Shown one piece after another: positions 8,818 through 16,933 of a stretch of DNA of 64,000 nt (its first letter is position 1; each line of letters begins with the position of its first letter). This DNA is from CAWEDP01 sp963807925 (lineage in GTDB: Bacteria; Acidobacteriota; Vicinamibacteria; Vicinamibacterales; CAVVIG01): contig CAWEDP010000003.1 in NCBI GenBank assembly GCA_963807925.1, positions 512,095-576,094 on the forward strand. Direction: 5' to 3'. Both the position numbers and the translations under genes were made by a program. The notes beneath the pieces are model-generated. The model saw only the letters and a program-made list of their open reading frames with translations. It was not told where the DNA came from and ran no database searches.

Positions 8818-10029
8818 TCAGGTCCGATAGTCCGCGTTGATGTGCACGTACTCCGCGCTGAGGTCGCAGGTCCAGACCTTCGACGACGCGCTCCCTGCGC
8901 CGAGGTGCACCGTCAGCTCGATGTCCGTGTTGGTCTTGAGGTATTCCGCGGCCTCGGGCGCCGCCTCGTCGTGAGGCCGTCCGTCCCGCAGCAGCACCGT
9001 GGCGCCGATGGCGACCGCCGCGCGGGCCAGCTCGAACCGCACGCCGGCGCGGCCCGCCACGGCGACCAGCCGGCCCCAGTTGGGATCGCCGCCGTGGACG
9101 GCCGTCTTCACGAGGGGCGAGTTGGCGATCGCCTTCGCGGCCTTGCGCGCTTCGTCGGCCGACGCGGCGCCGGTCACGACGACCGTCACCAGCTTGGTCG
9201 CGCCCTCACCGCCACGGACGATGCCGAGCGCGAGCGATCGGCAGACGCCGGTCAGGGCGCCGACGAACTCGCCGTAGTTGGTCTGGTCGATCCTCACGTC
9301 CGACGCGCCGTTGGCCAGAAGCATCACGCAGTCGTTGGTCGAGCACTCGCCGTCGACCGTAATGGCATTGAAGGTGTCGTGGACGGCTTCGCGCAGCGCG
9401 CGGTCGAGCAGCGCCCGCGGGACCGCCGCATCCGTGGTGACGAACCCCAGCATCGTCGCCAGCATCGGCTCGATCATGCCGGCCCCTTTGGCCATGCCGC
9501 CGATCCGCGCCGAGCAGTCGCCCGCCGTCATTCTAGCGGCCGCCTCCTTCGGGAAGGGGTCGGTCGTCATGATCGCGCGGGCGGCCGCGTCGCCGTGGTC
9601 CGCGCCGAGCGCGGCGACCGCCGCCGGAATCCCGCGTCGGACGCTGTCCATCGGCAGGGCCACGCCAATCACGCCCGTCGAGCTGACCAGCACGTGCTCG
9701 ACCGGACAGCCGATCAGGCCGGCCGTCTCGCTGGCCATTTCTCGCGCCGCCCGGAGGCCCTCGTCGCCGGTGCACGCATTGGCACATCCGCTGTTGATCA
9801 CGAAGGCCCGCGCCCGGCCGCCCGAGCGCGCCAGATGCTCGCGCGACACGATGACGGGCGCCGCCTGCGCCAGGTTGGTCGTGAACACCGCCGCGGCGGC
9901 TGCCTCCGTGTCGGACACCACCAGCGCCAGGTCGAGCAGCTCCGGATTCCGTTTGACGCCGACGTGGACGCCCGAGGCCTTGAAGCCCTTCGGCGCGGTG
10001 ATGCCTCCGGGAACGGCGTCGACGGTCAT
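8818..10029 (-). CDS. argJ: Bifunctional ornithine acetyltransferase / N-acetylglutamate synthase
   Basis: 403 aa. Recycles the acetyl group from acetylornithine to glutamate, giving the cyclic arginine pathway. KGAGMIEPMLATML carries the Ala-Thr self-cleavage site that makes the alpha and beta chains; the usual Asn-Met before Ala-Thr is Met-Leu here. GDPNWGR and the C-terminal EYVHINADYRT are typical. The ATG overlaps the argD stop (ATGA), indicating translational coupling. Confidence 0.95.
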   Translation of the reverse strand: MTVDAVPGGITAPKGFKASGVHVGVKRNPELLDLALVVSDTEAAAAAVFTTNLAQAAPVIVSREHLARSGGRARAFVINSGCANACTGDEGLRAAREMASETAGLIGCPVEHVLVSSTGVIGVALPMDSVRRGIPAAVAALGADHGDAAARAIMTTDPFPKEAAARMTAGDCSARIGGMAKGAGMIEPMLATMLGFVTTDAAVPRALLDRALREAVHDTFNAITVDGECSTNDCVMLLANGASDVRIDQTNYGEFVGALTGVCRSLALGIVRGGEGATKLVTVVVTGAASADEARKAAKAIANSPLVKTAVHGGDPNWGRLVAVAGRAGVRFELARAAVAIGATVLLRDGRPHDEAAPEAAEYLKTNTDIELTVHLGAGSASSKVWTCDLSAEYVHINADYRT

Positions 10030-11231
10030 CCTGCGGCCTCGACCGCGTGGAGCGCCGCGTCGAGCCGCGACAGTCCCTCGTCCACCTCGTCGACGGTGAT
10101 GACGAGCGGCGGCAGCAATCTGACGACGGTCACCGCGGTGCGGTTGACGATGACGCCGCGCGCCAGGGCGGCCGGGACGACCGGTCCGGCGTCGCGGGCC
10201 AGCTGAAGACCCCACATCAGGCCGGCGCCTCGCACCTCCTTGACGATCGGGTGCGCCTTGGCGATGGCCTGCAATCGCTCGTCGAGGTGGCGTCCGACCT
10301 GACCGATGTGTCCGAGCAGTCCGCCGCCGACCAGCTCGTCGAGGACACATAAGGCCGCGCGGCACGCCAGCAGGTTGCCGCCATATGTGCTGCCGTGATC
10401 GCCGTACGAGATCGTGTTGGCCACCTCTTCGCTGACGAGCGCCGCGCCAACGGGGACACCGCCTCCGAGCGCCTTGCCGATCGACACCAGATCGGGCTTC
10501 ATGCCGAGCGTGGCGAAGTAGAACGGGTACCCCGTACGTCCGAGGCCGCTCTGGACTTCGTCGGCGATGAGGAGCGCGCCCGTCCGCCGGCACGCTTCCG
10601 TGATGGCGGCCCCGAAGGCGGGCGTGAGCGGGCGGACGCCGCCTTCGCCCTGGATCGGCTCGGCGATGATGGCCGCCGTCGACGAGGAGACCGCGGCGTG
10701 CAGGGCCGCCGCGTCGTTGGCCGGCACGAAGCGCACCCCGGCCAGCAGGGGCTCGAACGGCGCGCGGTAGTGCTCGTCGGACGTGACCGAGAGCGCGCCG
10801 AACGTGCGGCCGTGGAACGACTCCTCGAGGGCGACGATCTCGGGCCGCCGCTCGCCGCGCGTGTGCCAGTAGCGCCGCGCGAACTTGAGGCACGCCTCGA
10901 CCGCTTCGGTGCCGCTGTTGCAGAAGAAGGCGCGCGGCAGACCGGACAGATGCGCGAGCCGTTCGGCGAGCTGCCCCTGCAGCGGGTGGAAGAACAGGTT
11001 CGACGTGTGCAGCAGCGTGTCCGCCTGGTCCGCGATCGCGCGCGCCAGCGCCGGGTGCGCGTGGCCGAGTGCGGCGACGCCGATGCCCGACAGCAGGTCG
11101 AGGTACTCACGCCCGTCGCTGTCGTACAGGCGGACGCCTCGTCCCCGGACGAACGTCACCGGCGCGCGGCGATAGGTCTGGAGAACGTGCCGCGTTTCGA
11201 GCGCTTGTACGTCCGCGACCTCTGTCGTCAT
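10026..11231 (-). CDS. argD: Acetylornithine aminotransferase
   Basis: 401 aa PLP enzyme of class III. YLDLLSGIGVAALGHAHP, FFCNSGTEAVE, SFHGRTFGALS, the cofactor-binding LIADEVQSGLGRTG and the lysine segment SIGKALGGG are present. The start at 11231 was chosen over the ATG seven codons upstream because GGGAG lies 7 nt before it. It sits between argB and argJ in the operon and overlaps argJ by 4 nt. Confidence 0.93.
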   Translation of the reverse strand: MTTEVADVQALETRHVLQTYRRAPVTFVRGRGVRLYDSDGREYLDLLSGIGVAALGHAHPALARAIADQADTLLHTSNLFFHPLQGQLAERLAHLSGLPRAFFCNSGTEAVEACLKFARRYWHTRGERRPEIVALEESFHGRTFGALSVTSDEHYRAPFEPLLAGVRFVPANDAAALHAAVSSSTAAIIAEPIQGEGGVRPLTPAFGAAITEACRRTGALLIADEVQSGLGRTGYPFYFATLGMKPDLVSIGKALGGGVPVGAALVSEEVANTISYGDHGSTYGGNLLACRAALCVLDELVGGGLLGHIGQVGRHLDERLQAIAKAHPIVKEVRGAGLMWGLQLARDAGPVVPAALARGVIVNRTAVTVVRLLPPLVITVDEVDEGLSRLDAALHAVEAAG

Positions 11232-11252
11232 GGTTCGCTCCCCCATCACCAT

Positions 11253-12059
11253 TCACCCGACCACCCGGGTCGCCGCGCGCGGCGTCTCGCCGATCGCGGC
11301 GGCGGTGAGTGCCGACTGGTCCCGACCGTCCACGATGATCACGTCCTCGACGCCGCTGGCGAGCGCATCGTCGCACGCGCGCAGCTTCGCGACCATGCCC
11401 GCCGTCGCCGTCCGATCGGCGAGCAGGCCGGCTATCGCCGCCCGATCCAGCTCGGCGATCGTGCGGCCGCCGCCGTCGAGGACGCCCGGCGTGGTGCCGG
11501 CGATCACCAGCCGCCGGGCGCGCAGCCGGGCCGCGAACCCGCCGGCGAAGGTGTCGGCGTTCACGTTGAACAGCTGTCCATCGCGTCCGACCCCGATGCA
11601 TGCCACCACCGGCACGAACCGCGCCTCGACGAGCGTCGAGAGGAGGCGGCTGTCGGCGGCGGCGACCGGAACGCCGACGCGGCCGAGATCCACCAGGCCC
11701 CCCTCCACCGTACGATGCGGCGGCGCCGGCTGCGACAAGCCGCACGCCCCGTCGGCGCCGGTCAGGCCGACCGCCGCGACGCCGGCTGCGCTCAGCGCCG
11801 CGACCAGGCGCGTGTTGACCGTGCCAGCCAGCACCGAGACGACGACCGCCAGCGTCGATTCGTCGGTGATGCGAAGCCCCTCGACCTGGCGCGTCCCGAT
11901 GCCGGCCGCCTTCAGCGCCGCGTCGATTTCCCTGCCGCCGCCGTGCACGACCACCAGGGGGCCCGCGGCGGCCGCCTCCCGCACGCTGGCCACGACGTGC
12001 CCGAGGCGGTCGGCGTCGTCGAGCAGCTCGCCGCCGCACTTGAGGACGAGCGGTCTCAC
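11253..12059 (-). CDS. argB: Acetylglutamate kinase
   Basis: 268 aa amino-acid kinase. Phosphorylates N-acetylglutamate, usually the arginine-inhibited step. LVLKCGGELL at the N-terminus, VVVHGGGREID for substrate binding and the NVNADTFAGG segment fit ArgB. It is 21 bp upstream of argD and about 40 bp downstream of argC. The N-terminal arginine-sensing helix of hexameric enzymes seems absent, as the protein starts directly at the first strand, so feedback control may differ; that last point is inference. Confidence 0.92.
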   Translation of the reverse strand: MRPLVLKCGGELLDDADRLGHVVASVREAAAAGPLVVVHGGGREIDAALKAAGIGTRQVEGLRITDESTLAVVVSVLAGTVNTRLVAALSAAGVAAVGLTGADGACGLSQPAPPHRTVEGGLVDLGRVGVPVAAADSRLLSTLVEARFVPVVACIGVGRDGQLFNVNADTFAGGFAARLRARRLVIAGTTPGVLDGGGRTIAELDRAAIAGLLADRTATAGMVAKLRACDDALASGVEDVIIVDGRDQSALTAAAIGETPRAATRVVG

Positions 12060-12099
12060 CGCCGCCCGGGCCCGCCGGCGGCCGGATCCGCCGACGCGG

Positions 12100-13143
12100 T
12101 CACCAGAGCCCCGTCCGTTCGTCGATGCCGAGCATGACGTTCAAATTCTGCACGGCCTGCCCCGATGCGCCCTTGAGCAGGTTGTCGATCACCGACACCA
12201 GCACGGCACGGCCCGATGGGTCGACCCGCCAGCCGATATCGCAGAAGTTCGTGTGCGCCACGTGCTTGATTTCCGGCAGCGACGATCCCACGAGCCGCAC
12301 GAACGGGGCCGATCCGTAGGCCTGCTGGTACACGGACGCGAGGCCGTCCTCGGTGGTCCCGGCGGTGAGCCGGACGTAGGTGGTCGCCAGGATCCCGCGA
12401 TCCAGCGGGACCAGGTGCGGCACGAACGTGACGGCGTGACCGCCGGTGGGGACGCCCTGCTCGATTTCGGCGCCGTGACGATGGCCGAACACGCCATAGG
12501 CGGACACGCTGCCGTGGCACTCGGAGAAGTGCGTCCGCTCGGACGGCGTCTTGCCGGCGCCGGAGACGCCGGACTTGGCGTCCACCACGATATCGCTGCC
12601 GGGCGCGAGCAGCCCGGCCCGGGCGATGGGTTCGAGCGCGAGCAGCGTCGCAGTCGGATAACAGCCCGGGTTGGCGACGAGCCGCGCGTCGGCGATCGCG
12701 TCGCGCGCGATCTCGGTGAGGCCGTACGCGAGGCCGTCGGGCACGCGGCGCGTTTCCGGGTACCAGCGCGCGCGACCGACCGGGTCCGCCAGCCGAAAGG
12801 CGCCGGAGAGATCGACCACGCGCACGCCCGCGTCGACGAGCGACGGCGCGAGCTCGGCCGCGGCGGCGTCGGGCAGCGCCAGGAAGACCGCATCGGCGTC
12901 GCGCAGGATGTCCGGCGCGAGCGGTGTGACGTGGCCCGTCCACAGACCGGCGAGCGCCGGCAGCGTGCGGGCCGCGGTGGTGCCGGAGGACATCGCCGCG
13001 GTCAGCGTCACCGCCGGGTGGCGCGCCAGGATCCGCAGGAGCTCCTGGCCGGTGTAGCCGGTCGCGCCGGCGACCGCCACGCGGAGCCGGCCGGCCGCGT
13101 CGGAGGGGGGCGACCCTGATCGTGGTGCCGCAACGGTATGCAT
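12100..13143 (-). CDS. argC: N-acetyl-gamma-glutamyl-phosphate reductase
   Basis: 347 aa. Reduces acetylglutamyl phosphate to the semialdehyde. The Rossmann motif VAGATGYTGQELLRIL is at about residues 24-39, and the catalytic cysteine lies in VANPGCYPTA; KSGVSGAGKTPSE is also typical. It is the first gene of argCBDJF. A -10-like TATAAA on the minus strand ends only 11 nt before the ATG, so the transcript may have almost no leader. Confidence 0.95.
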   Translation of the reverse strand: MHTVAAPRSGSPPSDAAGRLRVAVAGATGYTGQELLRILARHPAVTLTAAMSSGTTAARTLPALAGLWTGHVTPLAPDILRDADAVFLALPDAAAAELAPSLVDAGVRVVDLSGAFRLADPVGRARWYPETRRVPDGLAYGLTEIARDAIADARLVANPGCYPTATLLALEPIARAGLLAPGSDIVVDAKSGVSGAGKTPSERTHFSECHGSVSAYGVFGHRHGAEIEQGVPTGGHAVTFVPHLVPLDRGILATTYVRLTAGTTEDGLASVYQQAYGSAPFVRLVGSSLPEIKHVAHTNFCDIGWRVDPSGRAVLVSVIDNLLKGASGQAVQNLNVMLGIDERTGLW

Positions 13144-13149
13144 GGAAAA

Positions 13150-13202
13150 GCATATTTATACACACGATGCGGGATCGATCAACACAAATCGATGTATACT
13201 CG
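13150..13202. promoter_or_regulatory. Divergent argC/argR control region with candidate ARG boxes
   Basis: The 73 bp between argC and argR are AT-rich compared with the surroundings. Minus strand: TTGATC (13177-13182), 16 bp, TATAAA (13155-13160) for argC. Plus strand: TATACT (13195-13200) for argR. GCATATTTATAC (13151-13162) and the segment around 13186-13202 resemble ARG-box half-sites and overlap both -10 elements, as expected for ArgR autorepression and repression of argC. The boxes are imperfect matches made by eye. Confidence 0.45.
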
Positions 13203-13216
13203 TTCTCCGCCTGTCC

Positions 13217-13675
13217 ATGAAAGCGCGCCGTCAAGCCGCCATCCTGGAACTGATCGGCCGTGACCCGCTGCGCAGCCAGGAGCAGTTGCGTCGTCGTCTG
13301 CACCACCGCGGGTTCCAGGCGACGCAGGCCACGATTTCGCGCGACATCAAGGAGCTCGGCCTCGTGAAGCGCGCCGGCGACGGCGCGTACCAGCAGTCGG
13401 CCGACGAGCCGGGCGCGGAGAGCGCGATGGCGGCGCTCGAGCGGGCGGCGCTCACCTTCATGCGGGCGGTCGAGCGCGTGCAGCATCTGGTGGTCATCCG
13501 GACCGGCGCCGGCCAGGCGCAGCCGCTCGCGGTGGCCATCGATCGCGCGCAGCTGACCGAATCGGTCGGCACGATTGGCGGCGACGACACGATCCTGATC
13601 ATCGCTCGCGACGCGCGCCGGGCCGCCGCGCTGGCCCGGCGGCTGGAGCGCTACGCGACGATTGGTCGCCCATGA
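13217..13675 (+). CDS. argR: Arginine repressor
   Basis: 152 aa, the normal ArgR length. The N-terminal winged helix reads RRQAAILELIGRDPL and TQATISRDIKELGL (recognition helix). The C-terminal oligomerisation and arginine-binding domain has TIGGDDTILII, the GTIAGDDT-type motif. It represses arginine synthesis when arginine is bound. It is divergent from argC and overlaps argH by 4 nt (ATGA), so it is co-translated with it. The ATG at 13217 was chosen over one at 13142 because the upstream frame runs through the promoter. Confidence 0.93.
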   Translation: MKARRQAAILELIGRDPLRSQEQLRRRLHHRGFQATQATISRDIKELGLVKRAGDGAYQQSADEPGAESAMAALERAALTFMRAVERVQHLVVIRTGAGQAQPLAVAIDRAQLTESVGTIGGDDTILIIARDARRAAALARRLERYATIGRP

Positions 13676-15063
13676 CGACGCTCTGGTCCGGCCGCTTCGA
13701 CACCGCGCCCGATGCCGAGGCGTTCGCATTCGGCGCCTCGTTTGCCTTCGACCGGCGCCTCTTCGAAGACGACGTGGCCGGCAGCCGCGCGTGGGCGCGC
13801 GCCCTGGCGCGGGCCGGCGTGCTCGCCGACGCCGACGCGCGTCAAATCGATCAGGCGCTGGCCGACCTGCTCGCGCGCGCGCGCGAGGACGCGGCCTGCA
13901 TCGACGGTCCCGATGAAGACGTGCACAGCTTCGTCGAACGGCAGCTGGTCGAGCGGCTCGGCGATGCCGGCCGCCGGCTGCATACGGGCCGCTCGCGCAA
14001 CGAGCAGGTGTCGCTCGACCTCCGGCTGTATCTGCGCCGCCGGATTCCGGCGCTCCAGCGGCGCGTCCGTGAGCTGATGGACGCGCTGGCCCGCCGCGCC
14101 GCGGCCGCCGGCGACGCCCTGATGCCGTCGTTCACCCACTCGCGCCCGGCGCAGCCGATTCTGGCGGCGCACTTCTTCCTGGCGCACGCGGCTGCGCTGC
14201 GCCGCGATCACGATCGCCTGGCGGCGGCGCGCGACGAAGCCGACGCGCTGACGCTCGGGTCGGGTGCGGTCGCCGGGACCAGCTACGCCATCGACGTCCA
14301 GGCCCTCGCGCGCGATCTCGGCTTCTCGCGCGTCGTGCTGAACAGCCTCGATGCCTCGTCGGACCGCGACTTCGCCGCCACGTTTCTCTACGCGTGCGCG
14401 CTGACCATGGTCCACGTGAGCCGTCTCGCCGAGGACCTGATCGTGTTCAGCGGCGACGAGCACCGGTTGTTCGAGTTGTCCGATGCGCTCAGCACCGGCA
14501 GCAGCATGATGCCGCAGAAGAAGAATCCCGATCCGCTGGAGCTCGTCCGCGGCAAGGCCGGCCGGTCCATCGGACACCTGGTGGCGCTGCTGGCGACACT
14601 GAAGGGACTCCCGAGCGGCTACAACAAGGACCTGCAGGAAGACAAGGAGGCCGTGTTCGATGCGGAGGACACGCTGTCGGGCAGTCTGGCGGCAACTCGT
14701 GCGGTCGTCGCCGCGCTGACGATCGATCGCGCGCGCGCCGAGTCGGCGGCATCGGGCTTGCTCCTGGCAACCGACGTGGCCGACTATCTCGTGGGACGCG
14801 GAGTGCCGTTCCGCCGGGCGCATGAGATAGTCGGGGCGCTGGTGAGAAAACTTGTCGCCGAGGCGCGCGACTTCGGGTCGCTCACGCTCTCGGAGTGGCA
14901 GGCCGCCAGCGACCGCTTCGCCGCCGATATCGTCTCGCGTGTGACGCCCCGCGCGTCGGTGGCGGCCAAGGGCACGCCGCAGTCGACGGCGCCGGCCGCC
15001 GTGGAGGCGGCCTTGAAGGACGTGGAACAGTGGCTGGCCGCGATGGAAGGCGCGGGCGGCTGA
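13672..15063 (+). CDS. argH: Argininosuccinate lyase
   Basis: 463 aa. Cleaves argininosuccinate to arginine and fumarate. LWSGRF at the N-terminus, HTGRSRNEQV, FTHSRPAQPI and the superfamily signature GSSMMPQKKNPDP with the catalytic Ser are present. It is translationally coupled to argR. The synthetase argG, needed upstream of it, is not in the window. Confidence 0.96.
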   Translation: MTTLWSGRFDTAPDAEAFAFGASFAFDRRLFEDDVAGSRAWARALARAGVLADADARQIDQALADLLARAREDAACIDGPDEDVHSFVERQLVERLGDAGRRLHTGRSRNEQVSLDLRLYLRRRIPALQRRVRELMDALARRAAAAGDALMPSFTHSRPAQPILAAHFFLAHAAALRRDHDRLAAARDEADALTLGSGAVAGTSYAIDVQALARDLGFSRVVLNSLDASSDRDFAATFLYACALTMVHVSRLAEDLIVFSGDEHRLFELSDALSTGSSMMPQKKNPDPLELVRGKAGRSIGHLVALLATLKGLPSGYNKDLQEDKEAVFDAEDTLSGSLAATRAVVAALTIDRARAESAASGLLLATDVADYLVGRGVPFRRAHEIVGALVRKLVAEARDFGSLTLSEWQAASDRFAADIVSRVTPRASVAAKGTPQSTAPAAVEAALKDVEQWLAAMEGAGG

Positions 15064-15068
15064 CGGTA

Positions 15069-15098
15069 TTGCTACTCCGAAACAAGCTCTGCTACAAT
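15069..15098 (+). promoter_or_regulatory. Promoter after argH
   Basis: TTGCTA (15069-15074), an 18-bp spacer and TACAAT (15093-15098) would give a transcript starting near 15105, some 50 nt before the next gene. Confidence 0.5.
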
Positions 15099-15155
15099 TG
15101 CAGCGCCTTTCGCAGTTCCTTCCCCGCCAGAGAGAGGCTCCTTCGGGAGATTTTG

Positions 15156-15854
15156 ATGCAGCAGCGCCAGCTTCGGCTTGGTGACATCCTGGACGATTAC
15201 TGTCCGCGGGAACGCCGTCTGACGAACCACGCGATCGTGGCGATGGTCGGCGACGAAGTGAAGCAGACGCGGTGCACCACGTGCGAGGCGGAGCATGCCT
15301 TCAAGCACGGCAAGGTGCCGCGCCAGCGGCGAAAGGCCGACACGCCCGCCGCGTTGTACTCGCAGGTGCTCGCGGGCCAACCCAAGCGCGTCACGCACGA
15401 GCAGGCGGCCGAATCGGCGGAGCCCGCGGCCGAACCGCCGCCCGACGCCGAGGGTGCGCGCGCCACCGCGCGGGCCGAATCGGCGTCGGCGCCGCCGCCC
15501 GAGAGCCACAACACCGCGCTGGATCCCCTCGGCGTCCACGCCGGTGAACCCGAGGTCGACACCGAGCAGGGGCCCGCTCATCGCCGGCTGATTCGTGCGA
15601 CGCTGCCGCGGCCGGAAGGGCAGACCCCCCCCGCGCGTCCGGTTCCCGAGTTCACCATTCGCCAGCCGACCACCCGTCCCGGCCGATTTCGGCCGCGCCA
15701 TCAGCGGGGCGCCTCGCCGTTTCTCTCCGGCCAGAACGGCAACCGGTCCGGCTACATGGGCGGTGGCCTCCCCCGGCAGGGCGGGCGGCCACCGATGCCG
15801 CCGTCGGGCAAACGGCACGGGCCGGGCGGCGGCGGACGGAAGCGATCCAAGTAG
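15156..15854 (+). CDS. Hypothetical protein with a Cys pair and a disordered Pro/Gly/Arg-rich tail
   Basis: 232 aa. I do not recognise the family. The first ~60 residues are ordered: DYCPRERRLTNHAIV and CTTCEAEHAFKHGKV, with Cys17, Cys40 and Cys43 and nearby His residues that could bind zinc. From about residue 75 the protein is low-complexity: Glu/Ala/Pro-rich, then Arg/Gly/Pro-rich with FLSGQNGNRSG and a final GRKRSK. The basic tail suggests nucleic-acid binding. It has its own promoter and precedes fabI by 39 bp. Confidence 0.65.
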   Translation: MQQRQLRLGDILDDYCPRERRLTNHAIVAMVGDEVKQTRCTTCEAEHAFKHGKVPRQRRKADTPAALYSQVLAGQPKRVTHEQAAESAEPAAEPPPDAEGARATARAESASAPPPESHNTALDPLGVHAGEPEVDTEQGPAHRRLIRATLPRPEGQTPPARPVPEFTIRQPTTRPGRFRPRHQRGASPFLSGQNGNRSGYMGGGLPRQGGRPPMPPSGKRHGPGGGGRKRSK

Positions 15855-15893
15855 CGCCTCTGGACCGTCGGCGCTCCCGGCGTCCACTCTCAT

Positions 15894-16667
15894 ATGCCTG
15901 ATCTCTCCGGGAAACACGGCCTGGTCGTCGGTGTGGCGAATAGACGGTCGATTGCCTGGGCCATCGCGCGCGCGGCCGGCGCCGCCGGTGCGCGTCTGGC
16001 GGTCACCTATCAGGGCGAGCGGCTCGAGGACAACGTGCGCGAGCTGTCGGAACAGCTCGTCTCGCCGCTGATCCTGCCGCTCGACGTCACGAGCGATCAG
16101 CAGATCGCCGAGGTGGCGGCGGCGATCGAACGCGAGTTCGGAGGCCTGGACTTCCTGGTGCACGGCGCGGCGTTCGCCCTGCAGGGCGATCTGAAGAACC
16201 CGTTCGTCGAGACCTCGCGCGAGGGATTTCGCATCGCCCTCGAGGTGAGCGCGTACTCTCTGGTTGCGCTCACGCGCGCGATGCTCCCGCTCATGGAGCG
16301 CCGCGGCGGCGGCAGCATCGTGACGCTGACGTATCTGGGCAGCCAGCGCGTGTTCAGCGGGTACAACGTGATGGGCGTCGCAAAGGCCGCGCTCGAAACG
16401 ACCGTGCGGTACCTGGCCGGGGAGCTCGGCGCGAAGAACGTGCGTGTCAACGCCGTCTCTGCCGGCCCGATCAAGACCCTGGCGGCCATGGGGATCGGGG
16501 GGTTCTCGGACATCCTGCAGGTGTACCGTGACCGTGCGCCGATGCGGCGCAACATCGAGGTGAACGAGGTCGCCGACACGGCGGTGTTTCTCCTCGGGCC
16601 CGAATCGCGAGGCATGACCGGTGCCATCCTGTTCGTGGACGCCGGCTACCACATCATCGGGATCTGA
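15894..16667 (+). CDS. fabI: Enoyl-[acyl-carrier-protein] reductase (NADH)
   Basis: 257 aa SDR-family enzyme doing the last reduction in each fatty-acid elongation cycle. LVVGVANRRSIAWAIA is the divergent cofactor loop of FabI (GVANxxSIA instead of the usual TGxxxGxG), and the catalytic Tyr-x6-Lys is in YNVMGVAKAAL. AGPIKTLAAMGI is the substrate-binding loop. FabI is the target of triclosan-type inhibitors in other bacteria. Confidence 0.93.
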   Translation: MPDLSGKHGLVVGVANRRSIAWAIARAAGAAGARLAVTYQGERLEDNVRELSEQLVSPLILPLDVTSDQQIAEVAAAIEREFGGLDFLVHGAAFALQGDLKNPFVETSREGFRIALEVSAYSLVALTRAMLPLMERRGGGSIVTLTYLGSQRVFSGYNVMGVAKAALETTVRYLAGELGAKNVRVNAVSAGPIKTLAAMGIGGFSDILQVYRDRAPMRRNIEVNEVADTAVFLLGPESRGMTGAILFVDAGYHIIGI

Positions 16668-16679
16668 CGCAGGCCCTCG

Positions 16680-16925
16680 ATGACCTGGCGTCGGGTCCGC
16701 GGCGCGCTGCTGCGGCTGGTGCGGCGCCGGCCGCTGGCAGTCGTGGTGGGCGGCGTGCTCGTCGCGGCCGCGGCGTGGCTCGACATGAGCGGCCGGTACA
16801 CCGCATGGTGGGTGGACGGCGCAAGCCTGGTCGTGGGCGGGACGGGGGCCGCCGTGCTCTGGAGCGGGTTGACGGGTGTGCGACCCGATTGGGTCGACGG
16901 CTCCCCGGGCGACCGGCACCCCTAG
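16680..16925 (+). CDS. Small membrane protein
   Basis: 81 aa. A basic N-terminus (RRVRGALLRLVRRR) precedes two hydrophobic segments, about residues 19-35 and 47-64. The positive-inside rule would put both ends in the cytoplasm. It starts 12 bp after fabI stops and is probably in the same transcript. No family is recognised. Confidence 0.55.
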   Translation: MTWRRVRGALLRLVRRRPLAVVVGGVLVAAAAWLDMSGRYTAWWVDGASLVVGGTGAAVLWSGLTGVRPDWVDGSPGDRHP

Positions 16926-16933
16926 AGGAGCAG

